A stretch of DNA of 64,000 nt from Clostridia bacterium (GTDB lineage Bacteria; Bacillota; Clostridia; Christensenellales; Aristaeellaceae). A program made the position numbers and the translations under genes. Shown here piece by piece: positions 54,034-63,916 of the stretch. The notes below the pieces were generated by a model. It saw only the letters and a program-made list of their open reading frames with translations, was not told the origin of the DNA and ran no database searches. The DNA lies in assembly GCA_017469265.1 (NCBI GenBank), contig JAFUGS010000003.1:43639-107638 (forward strand), read 5' to 3'. Positions within the stretch are counted from its first letter, which is position 1, and each line of letters begins with the position of its first letter.

Positions 54034-55503
54034 TCAGAAGGCGCTCTCCAGCCCGCCCTTGATCAGATAAAACAGGGTCCATCCGTCCACGGTCACCGCG
54101 TCATGCAGCGCGTCAAAGGGGCTCAGCTCCAGGATATGGGTCTGCCCGTTCAGGGTATGAAAAGTCGCCCGGGTTTCCGTCTCCTGTTTCTCCCATCCAT
54201 CCGGCAGGCGCCCGCTCACCGTGACCACCATCCACCGCTCATAGGCGGCGGAGAATGTCTCATAGCTGTAGTTTTCCCCGTTCCGGGTGCAGGATACCCG
54301 CGTCCCCTCCTGGTTTTCCGTCTCCTCCCCCGTCGCCGCCTCATAGGTCAGCACGTATTCATCCCGCTGTCCGTCCGCCTTTTCAATCACCAGGCGCTGC
54401 AGGGAGGTCAGCGGCGTCGTCACCGGGTACCGCGCCAGCGTGCTCATGGGATCCACGCCGGTCAGCGTCTCGATGGTGAAATGGTTCATGGTATAGATCA
54501 CGTCTTCATACAGCACGTAATCCGTCATCTCGTTCCGGCTGGCGCCGATCACGAAGCGCAGGGTCTCCTCCGGCCGGTCCGTGACATTGTACGCGCCTTC
54601 CTCCGTCACCTGGCCGGTGCTGCCCGCCCCCAGATGCAGCTCGATCATGCCCGTCGGCGCGTCCAGGCCGTACAGGGCTCTGTTTTCCGCGTTGTCCTCG
54701 CCCACATACAGTCCCAGCCGCAGGTTGCCCGCGTTCTTTTTCAGATTGCTCATCTGATCCTGATCCGCCGGATACCGGATGGGGGCGTTCAGGATCCAGT
54801 TGGCCGGGGCGTCCGCGTCCGTAATCGCTCCCCGCAGCGTCCATTCGTACCGGAGCGCCCCCGCCCCGTCCAGGACGCTGATGCGGTCCAGCCGGCCGGT
54901 CTGGATCTCCGGCTGGGTGACCGGATGCAGCAGCTCCTTTTCAAAGGCCAGATCCTCCATCAGGCTGCCGGCCACCGCGTACAGCCGGTCATCCCCCTCC
55001 AGGATCAGGAACCGGTAATCCGCGTCCTCCAGCCCGGAGGCATCGCCCACATGAAAGGTGATCTCCGTTCCGTCCGTGTATCGGACCGTCGCGGTCAGCG
55101 CCGGATCCGCCAGGCCGAAATCCGCCAGCTGATCCGCGTATTCCGACCGGTCCTCCGTCAGGATGTCCTCGTAAACCAGGTTGGCCAGCGCGTCCTCCAC
55201 CCGCTCCCCCAGGGTCGGATCCAGCGTCCAGTCCGCTCCGTCGTCCAGGGTCAGGTTTCCCTCTGCGTCCCGGCTGGCGCTCCAGGGTTCCCGGCCCCGG
55301 ACCTGGATCGTCATATGGGCGATTTCCCCCTTTTCCCGCGCCTGCAGCACGCCGCCCGTGTTCTCCCGAACCGGGATCGGCGTTTTCTCTGTCCGCGTCA
55401 GCAGAAAAGCGGCCGTCCCGCCGCCTGCCAAAAGCAGCGTCAGGATCAGGATGACCGTCTTTTTCCCCCCGCCGTGTTTTTTCCGTTTCTGAACCCGCAG
55501 CAT
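54034..55503 (-). CDS. DUF4340 domain-containing membrane-anchored protein
   Basis: A 489-residue protein with one N-terminal helix (about 16-37) and a long extracytoplasmic part. It has repeated DUF4340-type modules: WTLDPTLGERVEDALANLVY, DFGLADPALTATVRYTDGTE, and a second NRALYGLDAPTGMIELHLG with a later DYVLYEDVIYTM. DUF4340 proteins accompany GldF/GldG-like ABC-2 systems. GGAGAG precedes ATG 55503, 22 nt after the GldG-like stop. Function is unknown. Confidence 0.85.
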   Translation of the reverse strand: MLRVQKRKKHGGGKKTVILILTLLLAGGGTAAFLLTRTEKTPIPVRENTGGVLQAREKGEIAHMTIQVRGREPWSASRDAEGNLTLDDGADWTLDPTLGERVEDALANLVYEDILTEDRSEYADQLADFGLADPALTATVRYTDGTEITFHVGDASGLEDADYRFLILEGDDRLYAVAGSLMEDLAFEKELLHPVTQPEIQTGRLDRISVLDGAGALRYEWTLRGAITDADAPANWILNAPIRYPADQDQMSNLKKNAGNLRLGLYVGEDNAENRALYGLDAPTGMIELHLGAGSTGQVTEEGAYNVTDRPEETLRFVIGASRNEMTDYVLYEDVIYTMNHFTIETLTGVDPMSTLARYPVTTPLTSLQRLVIEKADGQRDEYVLTYEAATGEETENQEGTRVSCTRNGENYSYETFSAAYERWMVVTVSGRLPDGWEKQETETRATFHTLNGQTHILELSPFDALHDAVTVDGWTLFYLIKGGLESAF

Positions 55504-55525
55504 CTGCTCTCCGGTTCCTTTCTGC

Positions 55526-56995
55526 TTATCGGTTTCTCCGCCGCATCAGCACGATCAGCGCCGCCAGCAGCACCGCCAGCGGCATGGCGGTCACCAGCAC
55601 CGCGCCCACGCCGTTGCTCCTGGCGCTGAGGGCCGGCCGCACCGCGTTCCGCGCCGCGATGTCCATCTGGGCGCCCTGCTGTCCGGTCAGATACTCCACC
55701 ATGCGCATCACCAGCTCCCGCGCGTCCGTCATGGCGTAAACCTGGGTTTCCGTCAGCATGGCGCTGCTGCCGCAGAGGAAGGCCCGGCTGACGTACCCCC
55801 CCGCGGTGATCCGCTGCGCCTGCAGCGCCAGGGTGAATGGCCCCGTCGGGTCACCCTCCGCCTGTTCCAGGCTGCTCATGTCCATGCTCAGCGCTTTCAG
55901 GTAGGCCGTTTCGCCGCTCTTCAGTACCGGAAACACCGTCAGGTTCCGGTCGGTATCCTCCGGCGTCTCAAAGGCCCGGCACCCGGGCATCAGCACCGTG
56001 TCCGCGCCGGAGGCCACCAGATCCATGGTCACGTCCGTGCTCAGCATCTCGGGGATCAGGTCGATCCGGATGTTGTTGTAGTAGCTGTTCCCGTCCTTCG
56101 CGTCCGCCACCACGATGCCGTCCAGCGGCAGAAAGCCGTAGGACCGCAGCAGCGCCGCGTAGTTGGGCATCTGGCCGACGGGATCCGTGTAGTCGCAGGT
56201 GATCAGCAGGCTGCCCCCCTGGTCCGTAAAGGCATTCAACTTCGCCAGCTCCGCGTCACTGATGTCCCGCATGGGGCTGAAAAACACCAGCAGCTCCGAC
56301 GGATCAGGCGTATAGTCCGCGTCATCCAGCCGCTGATAGCTGACCTCGTAATGGTTTTCCGTCAGCAGGCTGTCGAAAGCCTCCAGCGTCTGTCCGTCCA
56401 GCTCTCCATGTCCCTGCAGGATGGTTACCCGCGGGATCTCGTCCCGCGTGACATAGGCCAGCGCGCTGGTGATCGCCCGCTCGTAGGTATATCCCGCATA
56501 GCTGTAGTTTCCGGTCTCCGGATCCATGCTCAGGCTGATGAACGACGCCGGGCTGAGAATCCGCCAGCGGTTTGTCGCCGCGCAGTAAACGATCAGCGAA
56601 TCGGAGCTGACGCTCTCCGTCTCCGTGGAAAACCGGGTTACCAGCGACGGGTTCAGGGCCGGATCGCTCTGCTCCCAGGTTACCCGGGAGGACCCCGCCG
56701 CGTACCGGTCCAGCAGCTCCATCAGCGGCGCGTCCTCCTGCCCTTTGGAAAAAAACGCGTAGATATGCACGTCATAGGGCAGCGCCGCCAGCACCTCCCG
56801 GGTGGCCGCGCTCTGGGTCGTAATCCCGTTGAAGGACAGATCCAGGCGCCACCCCCGCTGTTTTTCCAGCGTGGTTACGGTGATATTCACCGCCGCCAGC
56901 GCCAGAATCAGCAGCATCAGGATCCCGGTGTTCATCCCCCGGATCCTCCAGCGCCCGCCGGATTCCTTTCCCGCGTTTTTCTTTCGGTTCGTCAT
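55526..56995 (-). CDS. GldG-like ABC-associated membrane protein
   Basis: A 489-residue protein with an N-terminal helix (about 22-43) and a large extracytoplasmic region resembling the ABC_transp_aux (GldG/IFT52-like) domain: ITTQSAATREVLAALPYDVH, RVTILQGHGELDG, and GGSLLITCDYTDPVGQMPNY. A C-terminal helix (about 462-484) ends RRRNR. GldG proteins partner with GldF-type permeases in export or gliding systems; in Bacillota their role is not known. GGGACGGGAAC precedes ATG 56995. Confidence 0.82.
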   Translation of the reverse strand: MTNRKKNAGKESGGRWRIRGMNTGILMLLILALAAVNITVTTLEKQRGWRLDLSFNGITTQSAATREVLAALPYDVHIYAFFSKGQEDAPLMELLDRYAAGSSRVTWEQSDPALNPSLVTRFSTETESVSSDSLIVYCAATNRWRILSPASFISLSMDPETGNYSYAGYTYERAITSALAYVTRDEIPRVTILQGHGELDGQTLEAFDSLLTENHYEVSYQRLDDADYTPDPSELLVFFSPMRDISDAELAKLNAFTDQGGSLLITCDYTDPVGQMPNYAALLRSYGFLPLDGIVVADAKDGNSYYNNIRIDLIPEMLSTDVTMDLVASGADTVLMPGCRAFETPEDTDRNLTVFPVLKSGETAYLKALSMDMSSLEQAEGDPTGPFTLALQAQRITAGGYVSRAFLCGSSAMLTETQVYAMTDARELVMRMVEYLTGQQGAQMDIAARNAVRPALSARSNGVGAVLVTAMPLAVLLAALIVLMRRRNR

Positions 56996-57097
56996 GTTGT
57001 TCCCGTCCCCATACTCCTCCCGGCGCGCCCCCGCGCCAGTCGGATTTCACTCCTTGTCCTTTTTCCCCTGTTCCGCCGGAAACTGGGCACACCCCTG

Positions 57098-57811
57098 TCA
57101 GCTTTTTCCCGTGACGCGGCGGGCTTCCAGATGATGCACGGTCATGGCCAGGAACACCGCCGCGAAGCTCACCTCAAACACGATGCCCGCCCAGCTGAGC
57201 TGCCCCATCAGGAAGGGCTCATTCCGGCTGTACAGGCTCAGAAAGGCCATAGCCCTGGACAGCCATCCGATGGTAACCTGATCCCGCAGCAGATCGATCA
57301 TCCAGACCAGAAAATTGGCCCCGAAGCCCAGCACCGCCGCGATGACCGGTGTCGCCGCGCATCCGCTCAGATACAGGTCCATGGCGACGAAGGCGCATCC
57401 CTGCAGGATGAACCCCAGATAGTTGACCGCCAGCTCTGCCGGGAAAACCTGTCCATAGACCGCCACCACCGCCGCGTACAGCAGGGTCAGGCCCGCCGCC
57501 GCCATCAGAACGGTCACCGCCGCCAGGTACTTCCCGACCACGATCCCGCTCAGGCTCACCGGGCTGGTCAGCAGCAGCTGATCCGTCCGCTTCTGCCTTT
57601 CCTCCGCCAACAGCCGCATGGTCAGCACCGGGCTGAGCAGCATCCACAGATAGCTCATCTGCCCGATAAAGGTCGGCAGATCCCCGCTGTGCTGCCGCAG
57701 GATGGAAAGGAAGAAAAGCACCGAGGCGATCAGCAGAAAAACGCCGATGAAAACATAGCCCACCGGGGTATAGAAATAGCTCTGCAGCTCCCGCTTCCAG
57801 ATTGCCTTCAC
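57098..57811 (-). CDS. GldF-like ABC-2 permease
   Basis: A 237-residue permease with six helices, opening MKAIWKRELQSYFYTPVGYV and with LLSPVLTMRLLAEERQKRTD and LLLTSPVSLSGIVVGKYLAA, hallmarks of the ABC-2 exporter family near GldF/NosY. The start is GTG 57811 with a weak GAGG. No ABC ATPase gene lies upstream; the next gene is divergent. Its ATPase must be encoded elsewhere or has been lost. Confidence 0.87.
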   Translation of the reverse strand: MKAIWKRELQSYFYTPVGYVFIGVFLLIASVLFFLSILRQHSGDLPTFIGQMSYLWMLLSPVLTMRLLAEERQKRTDQLLLTSPVSLSGIVVGKYLAAVTVLMAAAGLTLLYAAVVAVYGQVFPAELAVNYLGFILQGCAFVAMDLYLSGCAATPVIAAVLGFGANFLVWMIDLLRDQVTIGWLSRAMAFLSLYSRNEPFLMGQLSWAGIVFEVSFAAVFLAMTVHHLEARRVTGKS

Positions 57812-57941
57812 GCCGCCTCACACTCACCCGCAACAAATAATCCGGCGGGTTTCCCCGCCGGATAACAGTATAGCACAGCCCTCTTCCCTCCGACTGTGAA
57901 CATCCAGTAAATTTTCATCCCGCCGTTTTCCGCCCTTTTTC

Positions 57942-57970
57942 TTGCATTCCCTTTCTTCCTTGGATATAAT
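57942..57970 (+). promoter_or_regulatory. Promoter for the MFS transporter
   Basis: TTGCAT, a 17-nt spacer, then consensus TATAAT. Confidence 0.8.
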
Positions 57971-58031
57971 CATCCCCGGCCGCCTGTGGCGGCCAGACCC
58001 CCACGGATATCGAAAGGGAGAGCATTACGGC

Positions 58032-59240
58032 ATGAAAAAACACCTTTCTGCGGTCACGCTGCACTATATGCTGATCACCGCCGGCTTCTGGATGTCCTTC
58101 TGCCTGGTGTCCACCAACGCCGCTGTTTTTCTCCAGGCCATCGGGTATTCCAATGTGCAGCTGGGGATCATCATGGCCCTGGGCAATATCGGCGGCGCGC
58201 TGCTCAGCACGCTGCTGGGGGATTTTCTGGACCGGCATCCGCGGGTCCGCCACATCCAGGTGCTTCGCTGGCTGTCCCTCGCCCAGATCCTGACGCTGGC
58301 GCTGCTCCGTCTTTTCCCCCGCAGCGGCCCTTTCGCTTCCGTCACCTACACGGTTTACTGCTCCGCCCTCATGGCCGTCAACGCGGTGAACCTGGATCTC
58401 TGCGTGCGCCTGGAGCATGTCGGGGCGGATCTGAATTTCGGGCTGGCCCGCTCCATGGGCTCCATCGCCTTTATGGTGGTGTCCGTGCTGATGGGGGTTC
58501 TGGTGGAACGTTTTTCCCACCTGGTCCTGCTGTACGCCGGGCTGGCCATCATCCTGTTTCAGCTTTTCAGCAACCGCCTGGTCGACCGTGACCTGAAGGA
58601 AGCGGAAGCCCACGCGCCGGCCTGGGCCGCCGCCGCCCGCCAGCCCTCCGCGTCCCTGCCGGCCTTCATCCGACAGAATCCCGCCTTCGCGGTTCTGCTG
58701 CTGGGCATTATCCTGATCTTCACCGCCCACAACATGGACGGCAATTTCATGATCAACGAGATTCGCGCCCTCGGCGGCGGCACGGCTGACATGGGCATCA
58801 TCGCCGCCTTCCAGGCCCTGATGGAGGTGCCCGTCATGGTGCTTGCCTCCCGCCTGCCGAAAAAGTGGAGCCATGCGCAGTACATCCGGCTGTCCTTCCT
58901 GTTCTTCGTGATCAAAATTCTGGCTTACGCCCTGGCGCCGAGCCTTCCCTTCTTCTTCGCCGCCCGCGTCCTGCAGGCCCCCAGCTACGCCCTGTACATC
59001 GTGCTCATCGTGTCCTACGCGGATCAGGTGGTCCCCCACCAGGATTCCGCCAAGGCCCAGGGCCTGCTGGTCAGCGTCACCAACATCGGCGCCGTGCTGG
59101 CCAGCCTGGCCGGCGGCGCCATGTTCGACACCCTCGGCGTCCGCCCCACCATGCTGATCGCCACCGGCATCGCCCTCGCCGGCGCCGTCATCGGCTGCCT
59201 CGGCGCCCGGGACGAGCGCAGGCAGCCCACTTTGTCCTGA
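58032..59240 (+). CDS. MFS transporter (MFS_1-like / LacY-like group)
   Basis: A 402-residue permease with 12 predicted helices. It has MKKHLSAVTLHYMLITAGFW, a loop-2/3 GDFLDRHPRVRHIQVLRWL, the central loop, then LIFTAHNMDGNFMINEIRAL and SYADQVVPHQDSAKAQGLLV. It resembles sugar/nucleoside proton symporters of the MFS_1-like clan; substrate unknown. ATG 58032 follows AAAGGGAG; the earlier in-frame codons lie across the promoter. Confidence 0.9.
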   Translation: MKKHLSAVTLHYMLITAGFWMSFCLVSTNAAVFLQAIGYSNVQLGIIMALGNIGGALLSTLLGDFLDRHPRVRHIQVLRWLSLAQILTLALLRLFPRSGPFASVTYTVYCSALMAVNAVNLDLCVRLEHVGADLNFGLARSMGSIAFMVVSVLMGVLVERFSHLVLLYAGLAIILFQLFSNRLVDRDLKEAEAHAPAWAAAARQPSASLPAFIRQNPAFAVLLLGIILIFTAHNMDGNFMINEIRALGGGTADMGIIAAFQALMEVPVMVLASRLPKKWSHAQYIRLSFLFFVIKILAYALAPSLPFFFAARVLQAPSYALYIVLIVSYADQVVPHQDSAKAQGLLVSVTNIGAVLASLAGGAMFDTLGVRPTMLIATGIALAGAVIGCLGARDERRQPTLS

Positions 59241-59299
59241 CCGTGCGAAAGCCGTCAAATTCTCTGTCCGTTACAGTGAATATGATAAGAATTCAGACC

Positions 59300-59857
59300 T
59301 CAGACCTGCTCTGAAATCTGTTCCGTAATCACCAGATCCATTGGAACATCCGTGGCTTCTGTGGGAATCGCCTGCACGATCTGCGTGCGAAAGCAGAGGC
59401 ACACTTTTTTCGCCGCGCGGTTCCGCAGAAACCAGTCATAGTATCCGCCGCCGTGGCCAAGCCGCGCGCCGCTTTCCGTGGCGGCGACGCATGGTACCAG
59501 AATCAGGTCCGGTTCCGGCACGGGCGGATCATTCGTCTTCCCCGGGATGGGCTCAAGAATTCCGAAGGGACCGGGACGAAGGAACGCCTCCCCCCGCCAT
59601 GGCCACGCCTCCATGCGGGGCGCCTGAAGGCACCTCGGCAAAAGGACCATCTTTCCCCGGGCCATTGCCTCCCTGATAATTCCCCGGGTATCCGGTTCTG
59701 TCGGAAGCGTCCAGTAAGCCATGACCGTATGTGCCTCCTGGAACCATGGGGCCGATATAACCTGCCGCGCGATGCGGATGCTCGCTGCCTCCTTTTCCGC
59801 CGCCGTCATCGCCCGAACCCGTTTCATCACTTCCCCGCGCAGAGAATGCTTGTCCAT
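59300..59857 (-). CDS. 5-formyltetrahydrofolate cyclo-ligase
   Basis: A 185-residue enzyme converting 5-formyl-THF to 5,10-methenyl-THF with ATP. It has the N-terminal helix with LRGEVMKRVRAMTAAEKEAA, YWTLPTEPDTRGIIREAMA, PDLILVPCVAATESGARLGH and GGGYYDWFL. Length is normal. GGAGGG precedes ATG 59857. It stands alone between a plus-strand MFS gene and the divergent XRE gene. Confidence 0.93.
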   Translation of the reverse strand: MDKHSLRGEVMKRVRAMTAAEKEAASIRIARQVISAPWFQEAHTVMAYWTLPTEPDTRGIIREAMARGKMVLLPRCLQAPRMEAWPWRGEAFLRPGPFGILEPIPGKTNDPPVPEPDLILVPCVAATESGARLGHGGGYYDWFLRNRAAKKVCLCFRTQIVQAIPTEATDVPMDLVITEQISEQV

Positions 59858-60022
59858 GTTTCAAGCCCTCCTTCCACTGAAAACCAAAAACGGTTGTCTG
59901 CCCGCTACGGATAAAAGCATCGTGAAAAAGCATACCATTTCCTCTGTACATGTTCAAGGCTTCATTTCTTTCAAAAGCAAACTCTCCTCTGCTTCGTTCT
60001 CATTTTCTGTGATATAACCATA

Positions 60023-60051
60023 TTGATTTATCACAAAAAATGTGATAGTCT
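60023..60051 (+). promoter_or_regulatory. XRE gene promoter overlapping a palindromic operator
   Basis: TTGATT at 60023-60028, a 17-nt spacer, then TAGTCT at 60046-60051. The spacer contains the perfect inverted repeat TATCACA-AAAAA-TGTGATA (60029-60047), overlapping the -10. A half site, TGTGATA, occurs upstream near 60009. This is a typical autorepression layout. Confidence 0.75.
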
Positions 60052-60075
60052 GATCATGAAAGGTGGTTTTCGCGC

Positions 60076-60627
60076 ATGAAGGAATATGCTGTGGCCAGGG
60101 AACTGCATCCGGAAGATGTCCGCCGCATCCGAGAGCTACTCGGCATGACACAAAAGGAATTCGCAGCTTTTGCCGGCTGCTCGAAACGCGCTGTGGAATC
60201 CTGGGAGGAGAAAAACACGCCTGTTTCCGGCCCCGTTGTCACGCTGCTGGATCTGCTGTGGAGGCAACCCGCACTGGCGCTTCAGATGTCCCTGCCGGAG
60301 AAGAAAGGGAACCTCCGCGTCTGGTATATGTACAGAGATATGGTCTGCTCTGTCATCGACGTGGATGACCGGCTTCGCCATATTGAAGTGAAAAACTATA
60401 TTGGAGACCCGCTTTATTGTGCCTTCGGCTCCAAGCTTACCCCTGATTATGACGACTATCTGGCTTTCCTGGAATCCCGCTGTTTTCCACGCACACGGGA
60501 TAAAATGAAGCTGCAGCTTCGGGAGCTCGGCCTTCCTTTCTATGATCCGATCATGATCATTCGAAAAACAGACGGACGCATGGCCGAGGATGAATTCTGG
60601 TTAAGGATGGAACAAAACAATGATTGA
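60076..60627 (+). CDS. XRE-family HTH regulator
   Basis: A 183-residue protein. An N-terminal helix-turn-helix (about 14-50, RRIRELLGMTQKEFAAFAGC then SKRAVESWE) is followed by a C-terminal domain of unknown kind with LRVWYMYRDMVCSVIDVDDR and DYDDYLAFLESRCFPRTRDK. The HTH resembles antitoxin-like (MqsA/HigA type) regulators. AAAGGTGG precedes ATG 60076. The 19-bp operator in its own promoter suggests autorepression. A 40-codon frame overlaps its stop. Confidence 0.8.
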   Translation: MKEYAVARELHPEDVRRIRELLGMTQKEFAAFAGCSKRAVESWEEKNTPVSGPVVTLLDLLWRQPALALQMSLPEKKGNLRVWYMYRDMVCSVIDVDDRLRHIEVKNYIGDPLYCAFGSKLTPDYDDYLAFLESRCFPRTRDKMKLQLRELGLPFYDPIMIIRKTDGRMAEDEFWLRMEQNND

Positions 60628-60742
60628 GCTTTTCAGTAAGGATCGCATCAACGCAAGGCTTCAGTCTTCCAAGGGAAACCAGTTGAAATTTTCAAAGGGG
60701 TTCATCAATGCAATCAACAAAACTGAAGACTTTAATTGTTGA
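60620..60742 (+). CDS. Small ORF overlapping the XRE gene stop (40 aa)
   Basis: ATG 60620 lies 8 nt inside the XRE gene end, and the frame runs 40 codons (MIELFSKDRINARLQSSKGN through NKTEDFNC). The overlap looks like translational coupling, as between an antitoxin-type regulator and a partner. The product is basic and short, without a recognised domain. It could be the surviving start of a longer gene cut off where AT-rich sequence begins. No terminator was seen between here and 60820. Confidence 0.4.
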   Translation: MIELFSKDRINARLQSSKGNQLKFSKGFINAINKTEDFNC

Positions 60743-60819
60743 AAAGCAACTATATTTTCTCTCTTTGCAAAAGGGTTTTTATCAAGATATGATAACTCGT
60801 TTTTGCTGTCGCTTCGTTT

Positions 60820-63800
60820 TTATGCAAGCTTGCCTGCCAACGCCAGAGCAGGTTCCTCCTCATACACACTCTGTACCACCGCCAGCTTCCCGTTGTCATC
60901 CAACGACAGCACGACCTGAATCCAATACGCCTGATCGCTGTATCGAATCCACGTATTCGGGTCAATGCGATCTGTGCCAATGCCTTCAGGCGCTTCTTCC
61001 GTCAGCTTGTACCAGAACACGGCTGTGCCATTGTCTCCTGCATGAGTGAGGAAATCCTCATAAGTGTATTTGAGATTCAGCGTGAAGGCGCCGGTTTGAT
61101 CATTCTGTCCGCTGAGAATGTTTCCCTGCGGCAGGCCCGGGTATTGATTCTCTGTCTGCCTTGCCGGCTCCAATGTAAAGGTAAACACATCGCTCTCGGC
61201 GAGATCCCGGCCAAGCATCTGCTTGGTGCCGGAAATAGGGAGGGTAATATCCTGCGGGAGATTATAAATGCTGAAATCCGTGCTTTGTTCGCTGTTAACG
61301 AGTTGAACCAGCGAATTTGTCGCCTTTCCACCATTCTCGTCCGTAAGCTCTACGCCCCCGCCGGAGGCTGTCCCTATACCGCCTATAACAGTCACCGTCC
61401 CGCCATCCACCTTGAAATAGATCGGCAGCAGACCTCTGTAGCCCTCCGGAGTTGTGGTTTCCTCCAGCCTGTATGTACCTTCGTAAAGTTCAAGATCCGC
61501 TTCTCCGACGGTGACATCCCATGTCAACGCTTTGGCGGGCGGATTACCGTCCGCGTTTTTCAGCATGGTGATGGTCAGTTCCGCACCGTCCAGCGCATTT
61601 TCGTTCATATCCTTTTTGACGAAGTGAATCGGCCATTTTATAATGCGGTTTACAAAGGTAATCTCCGTAGTCAGTCCGTCATTAGAAACCACTCTAGTTT
61701 TGCTGACGTTAAAATAATGTGACGGTATGATTTCATCCGCGTCGTAGTCATACCAGCCTTCATTCTGATTGGTGTCCCCGTAGCCGTTAGGTCTCACCAG
61801 CACATCGCTGTATGTTTCCGTCCACTTGTCGGCAGCAACCTCCACCCACTCCGGTTCTGTTTCATCGTTCCGCGCGGTAGCCTGTATAGCGGTGATATCC
61901 TTTGACATTCCACCCTCAACATCCAGATAACCCTGATTCAGTGCCATCTGAAACGTATTATCCTCGCTCTTTGTACTCGAGGGACGAATGCCCGTTTCAT
62001 TATACCAATCCATCCAGATCTTGTTGATGATCACCTGCGCAGGATAAATGATGATATACGCGTCGCGTTCCAGTGTAACAGGATACCCGTTCACCGAGCA
62101 GATTGCTGTGACACGCACATTATAAGTGCCCGGCTGCGTTCGGGTGAATGTAGAACTCTCTACCGCTTCCCCAAGCGTCCCATCTTCATTATATAACTGA
62201 TAGGAAGTTCCGGTAATCTGAAAAGTTCCGTCTGAGATAAATTGTTCAATCTCCTTTCTGTATCGCGTATTATTCCCAGCCAGGGTTCCCACGTTGAGGA
62301 ATTTCTGAGCTGTAATGGTATGCGGCTGCCCGTCATATGGAACAATCAGACTGTTCACATCAATGCCGCACCAGATCGCCTCCAGGGTAAAGCGGGAATT
62401 GTTACTGTAAGGGTATTTTATTTTTTTGTTTTCTAACAGATCACTTCGGCTGTATACCGTTGCGTCTCTTGTGCCTGGTCTGTCTTTATCAAACCATCCG
62501 ACAAAATAGTAGCCTTCCGCTTCGGGAATATAAACCGCACTAAGTGTTATCTCTTCATTCTTCGTATACTGACGATTGGAATAGTACATCGGAGCGCCCG
62601 CCCCTGAAGAAATATACCAGTCCCGTGGGCCATTCCACACTACGGTAGCCTGGGCAGCCGTCAGATTCATATTGTAACCTGTATATCCTCCGGTTGTGCC
62701 TTTCTCCCGGTAAAACACGGCGTAATAATCCGCGTCCTTCAACGAATCGCCGGATGGGATAAGTTCGGGTGTTTTTGAATTGGCAATCACGTTGAAAGTG
62801 GTCATTGTATCATCGGTATATTCAATCCATCCGCCAAAGGTGTATCCTGTCTTTTTGACCGATGCCCTGGAACCTTGCACATTTGAGGTATCTGACCCTA
62901 ACCATACATCCTGGTCATTGTCAATCTTGCCCGCTTCAAGATCATTATCGCTTACGTGGATATGATAATGTATGGTGTGTTCCTGCACATTGGTGTTCAC
63001 GCGATAATGCGCGATCAGTTCGCTCCATTCGCGATACGAGATATATGATGAAAGATCAAAACCTGCGGGAATCGTCGAGCCCAAAGGGACCTCTTCGCCG
63101 TCAGTGATTCGTGTTACAGTTTGCTCATTCAGCGTCCAGTGGTCAAACACATACTCCTCATAGGCGACAGCCTCAATTGTCGCGGGTGCAGTACCCGCGC
63201 TTCCAATATACATGGTGGACACCCGGCCATTGATCGTGTTGTCATAATCCGGGCTGATAATATAGCCATACGCAGGATTTTCAGGGGTGATATGCATGTA
63301 TCGATGATAAGCGGACGGTTCAAAAAGAGCGATATAGGTTGCCCCTTCCACAATCTGATCCTCCGCTGGCACAAATGTGGAATCGGTCGAGAGAAGCACG
63401 CCGTTCTGATCCACCCAACCCACAAATCTGTAGCCTGTTTTTGCTGTGGCGGTAGAGCCGGTCGCGTTCATGCCAAGGGTCACGGTCTCCGAAGTTGCTG
63501 AGATCTCACCCCGCTGTTCATCTACCTGATAATATATCGTCGCTTCGGTGATTTTTTCAAAAAACGCCGTCACAACGATATCGCTGGTCACGGTTGACGT
63601 GTTATAGATTTTCAGTACTTCATCCGTCGTCAGCAGATTTCCATCTTCATCATACCAACCCTTCAGCCGATACCCTTCATCTGGCTGCACGGTAATATTC
63701 TGGTTGGCTGCGTCTTTGGTAGACAGGGCATATACCAGGCCATCATCGCTGTAACCGTCATTCGCTTTATCAATGATATGACCGCCCTCGGTGGCCACGA

Positions 63801-63870
63801 AGGTAATCAGATAGTAACCGTTTTCCACAAAGTTTGCCACAAAGGTATCTGTCGTATAGTAAGGAATTAT
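60820..63870 (-). pseudogene. Large repeat adhesin/pilin-like protein, truncated at both ends
   Basis: About 1015 codons remain open. In order: several InlB-like B-repeats with the GY.F.GW.D hallmark (for example GYRLKGWYDEDGNLL, GYRFVGWVDQNGVLL, GYTFGGWIEYTDD, GYYFVGWFDKD), an MBG/YDG-like module (IVPYDGQPHTITAQ), and a Cna-B-like module (FVKKDMNENALDGAELTI). The last is a Spy0128-type pilin isopeptide domain (FSIYNLPQDITLPISGTKQM, then VFTFTLEPA). There is no signal peptide and no LPxTG or membrane anchor, and the final beta-strand of the pilin domain is missing. The 5' side runs into IS sequence near 63870; the first ~25 open codons (to 63945) belong to the IS. Confidence 0.7.
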
Positions 63871-63881
63871 CGATAAATAAC

Positions 63882-63910
63882 TTGTGCAAAAAGCACTTAT
63901 GTGATATAAT
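63882..63910 (+). promoter_or_regulatory. Transposase promoter with start codon at the predicted transcript start
   Basis: TTGTGC, a 17-nt spacer, then TATAAT. The ATG at 63917 falls where the transcript should begin. Confidence 0.65.
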
Positions 63911-63916
63911 GTATGC

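Noticed and set aside
57915-59258. A 447-codon minus-strand open frame
   Set aside because: It is antisense to the MFS gene, which has a consensus promoter and ribosome site.
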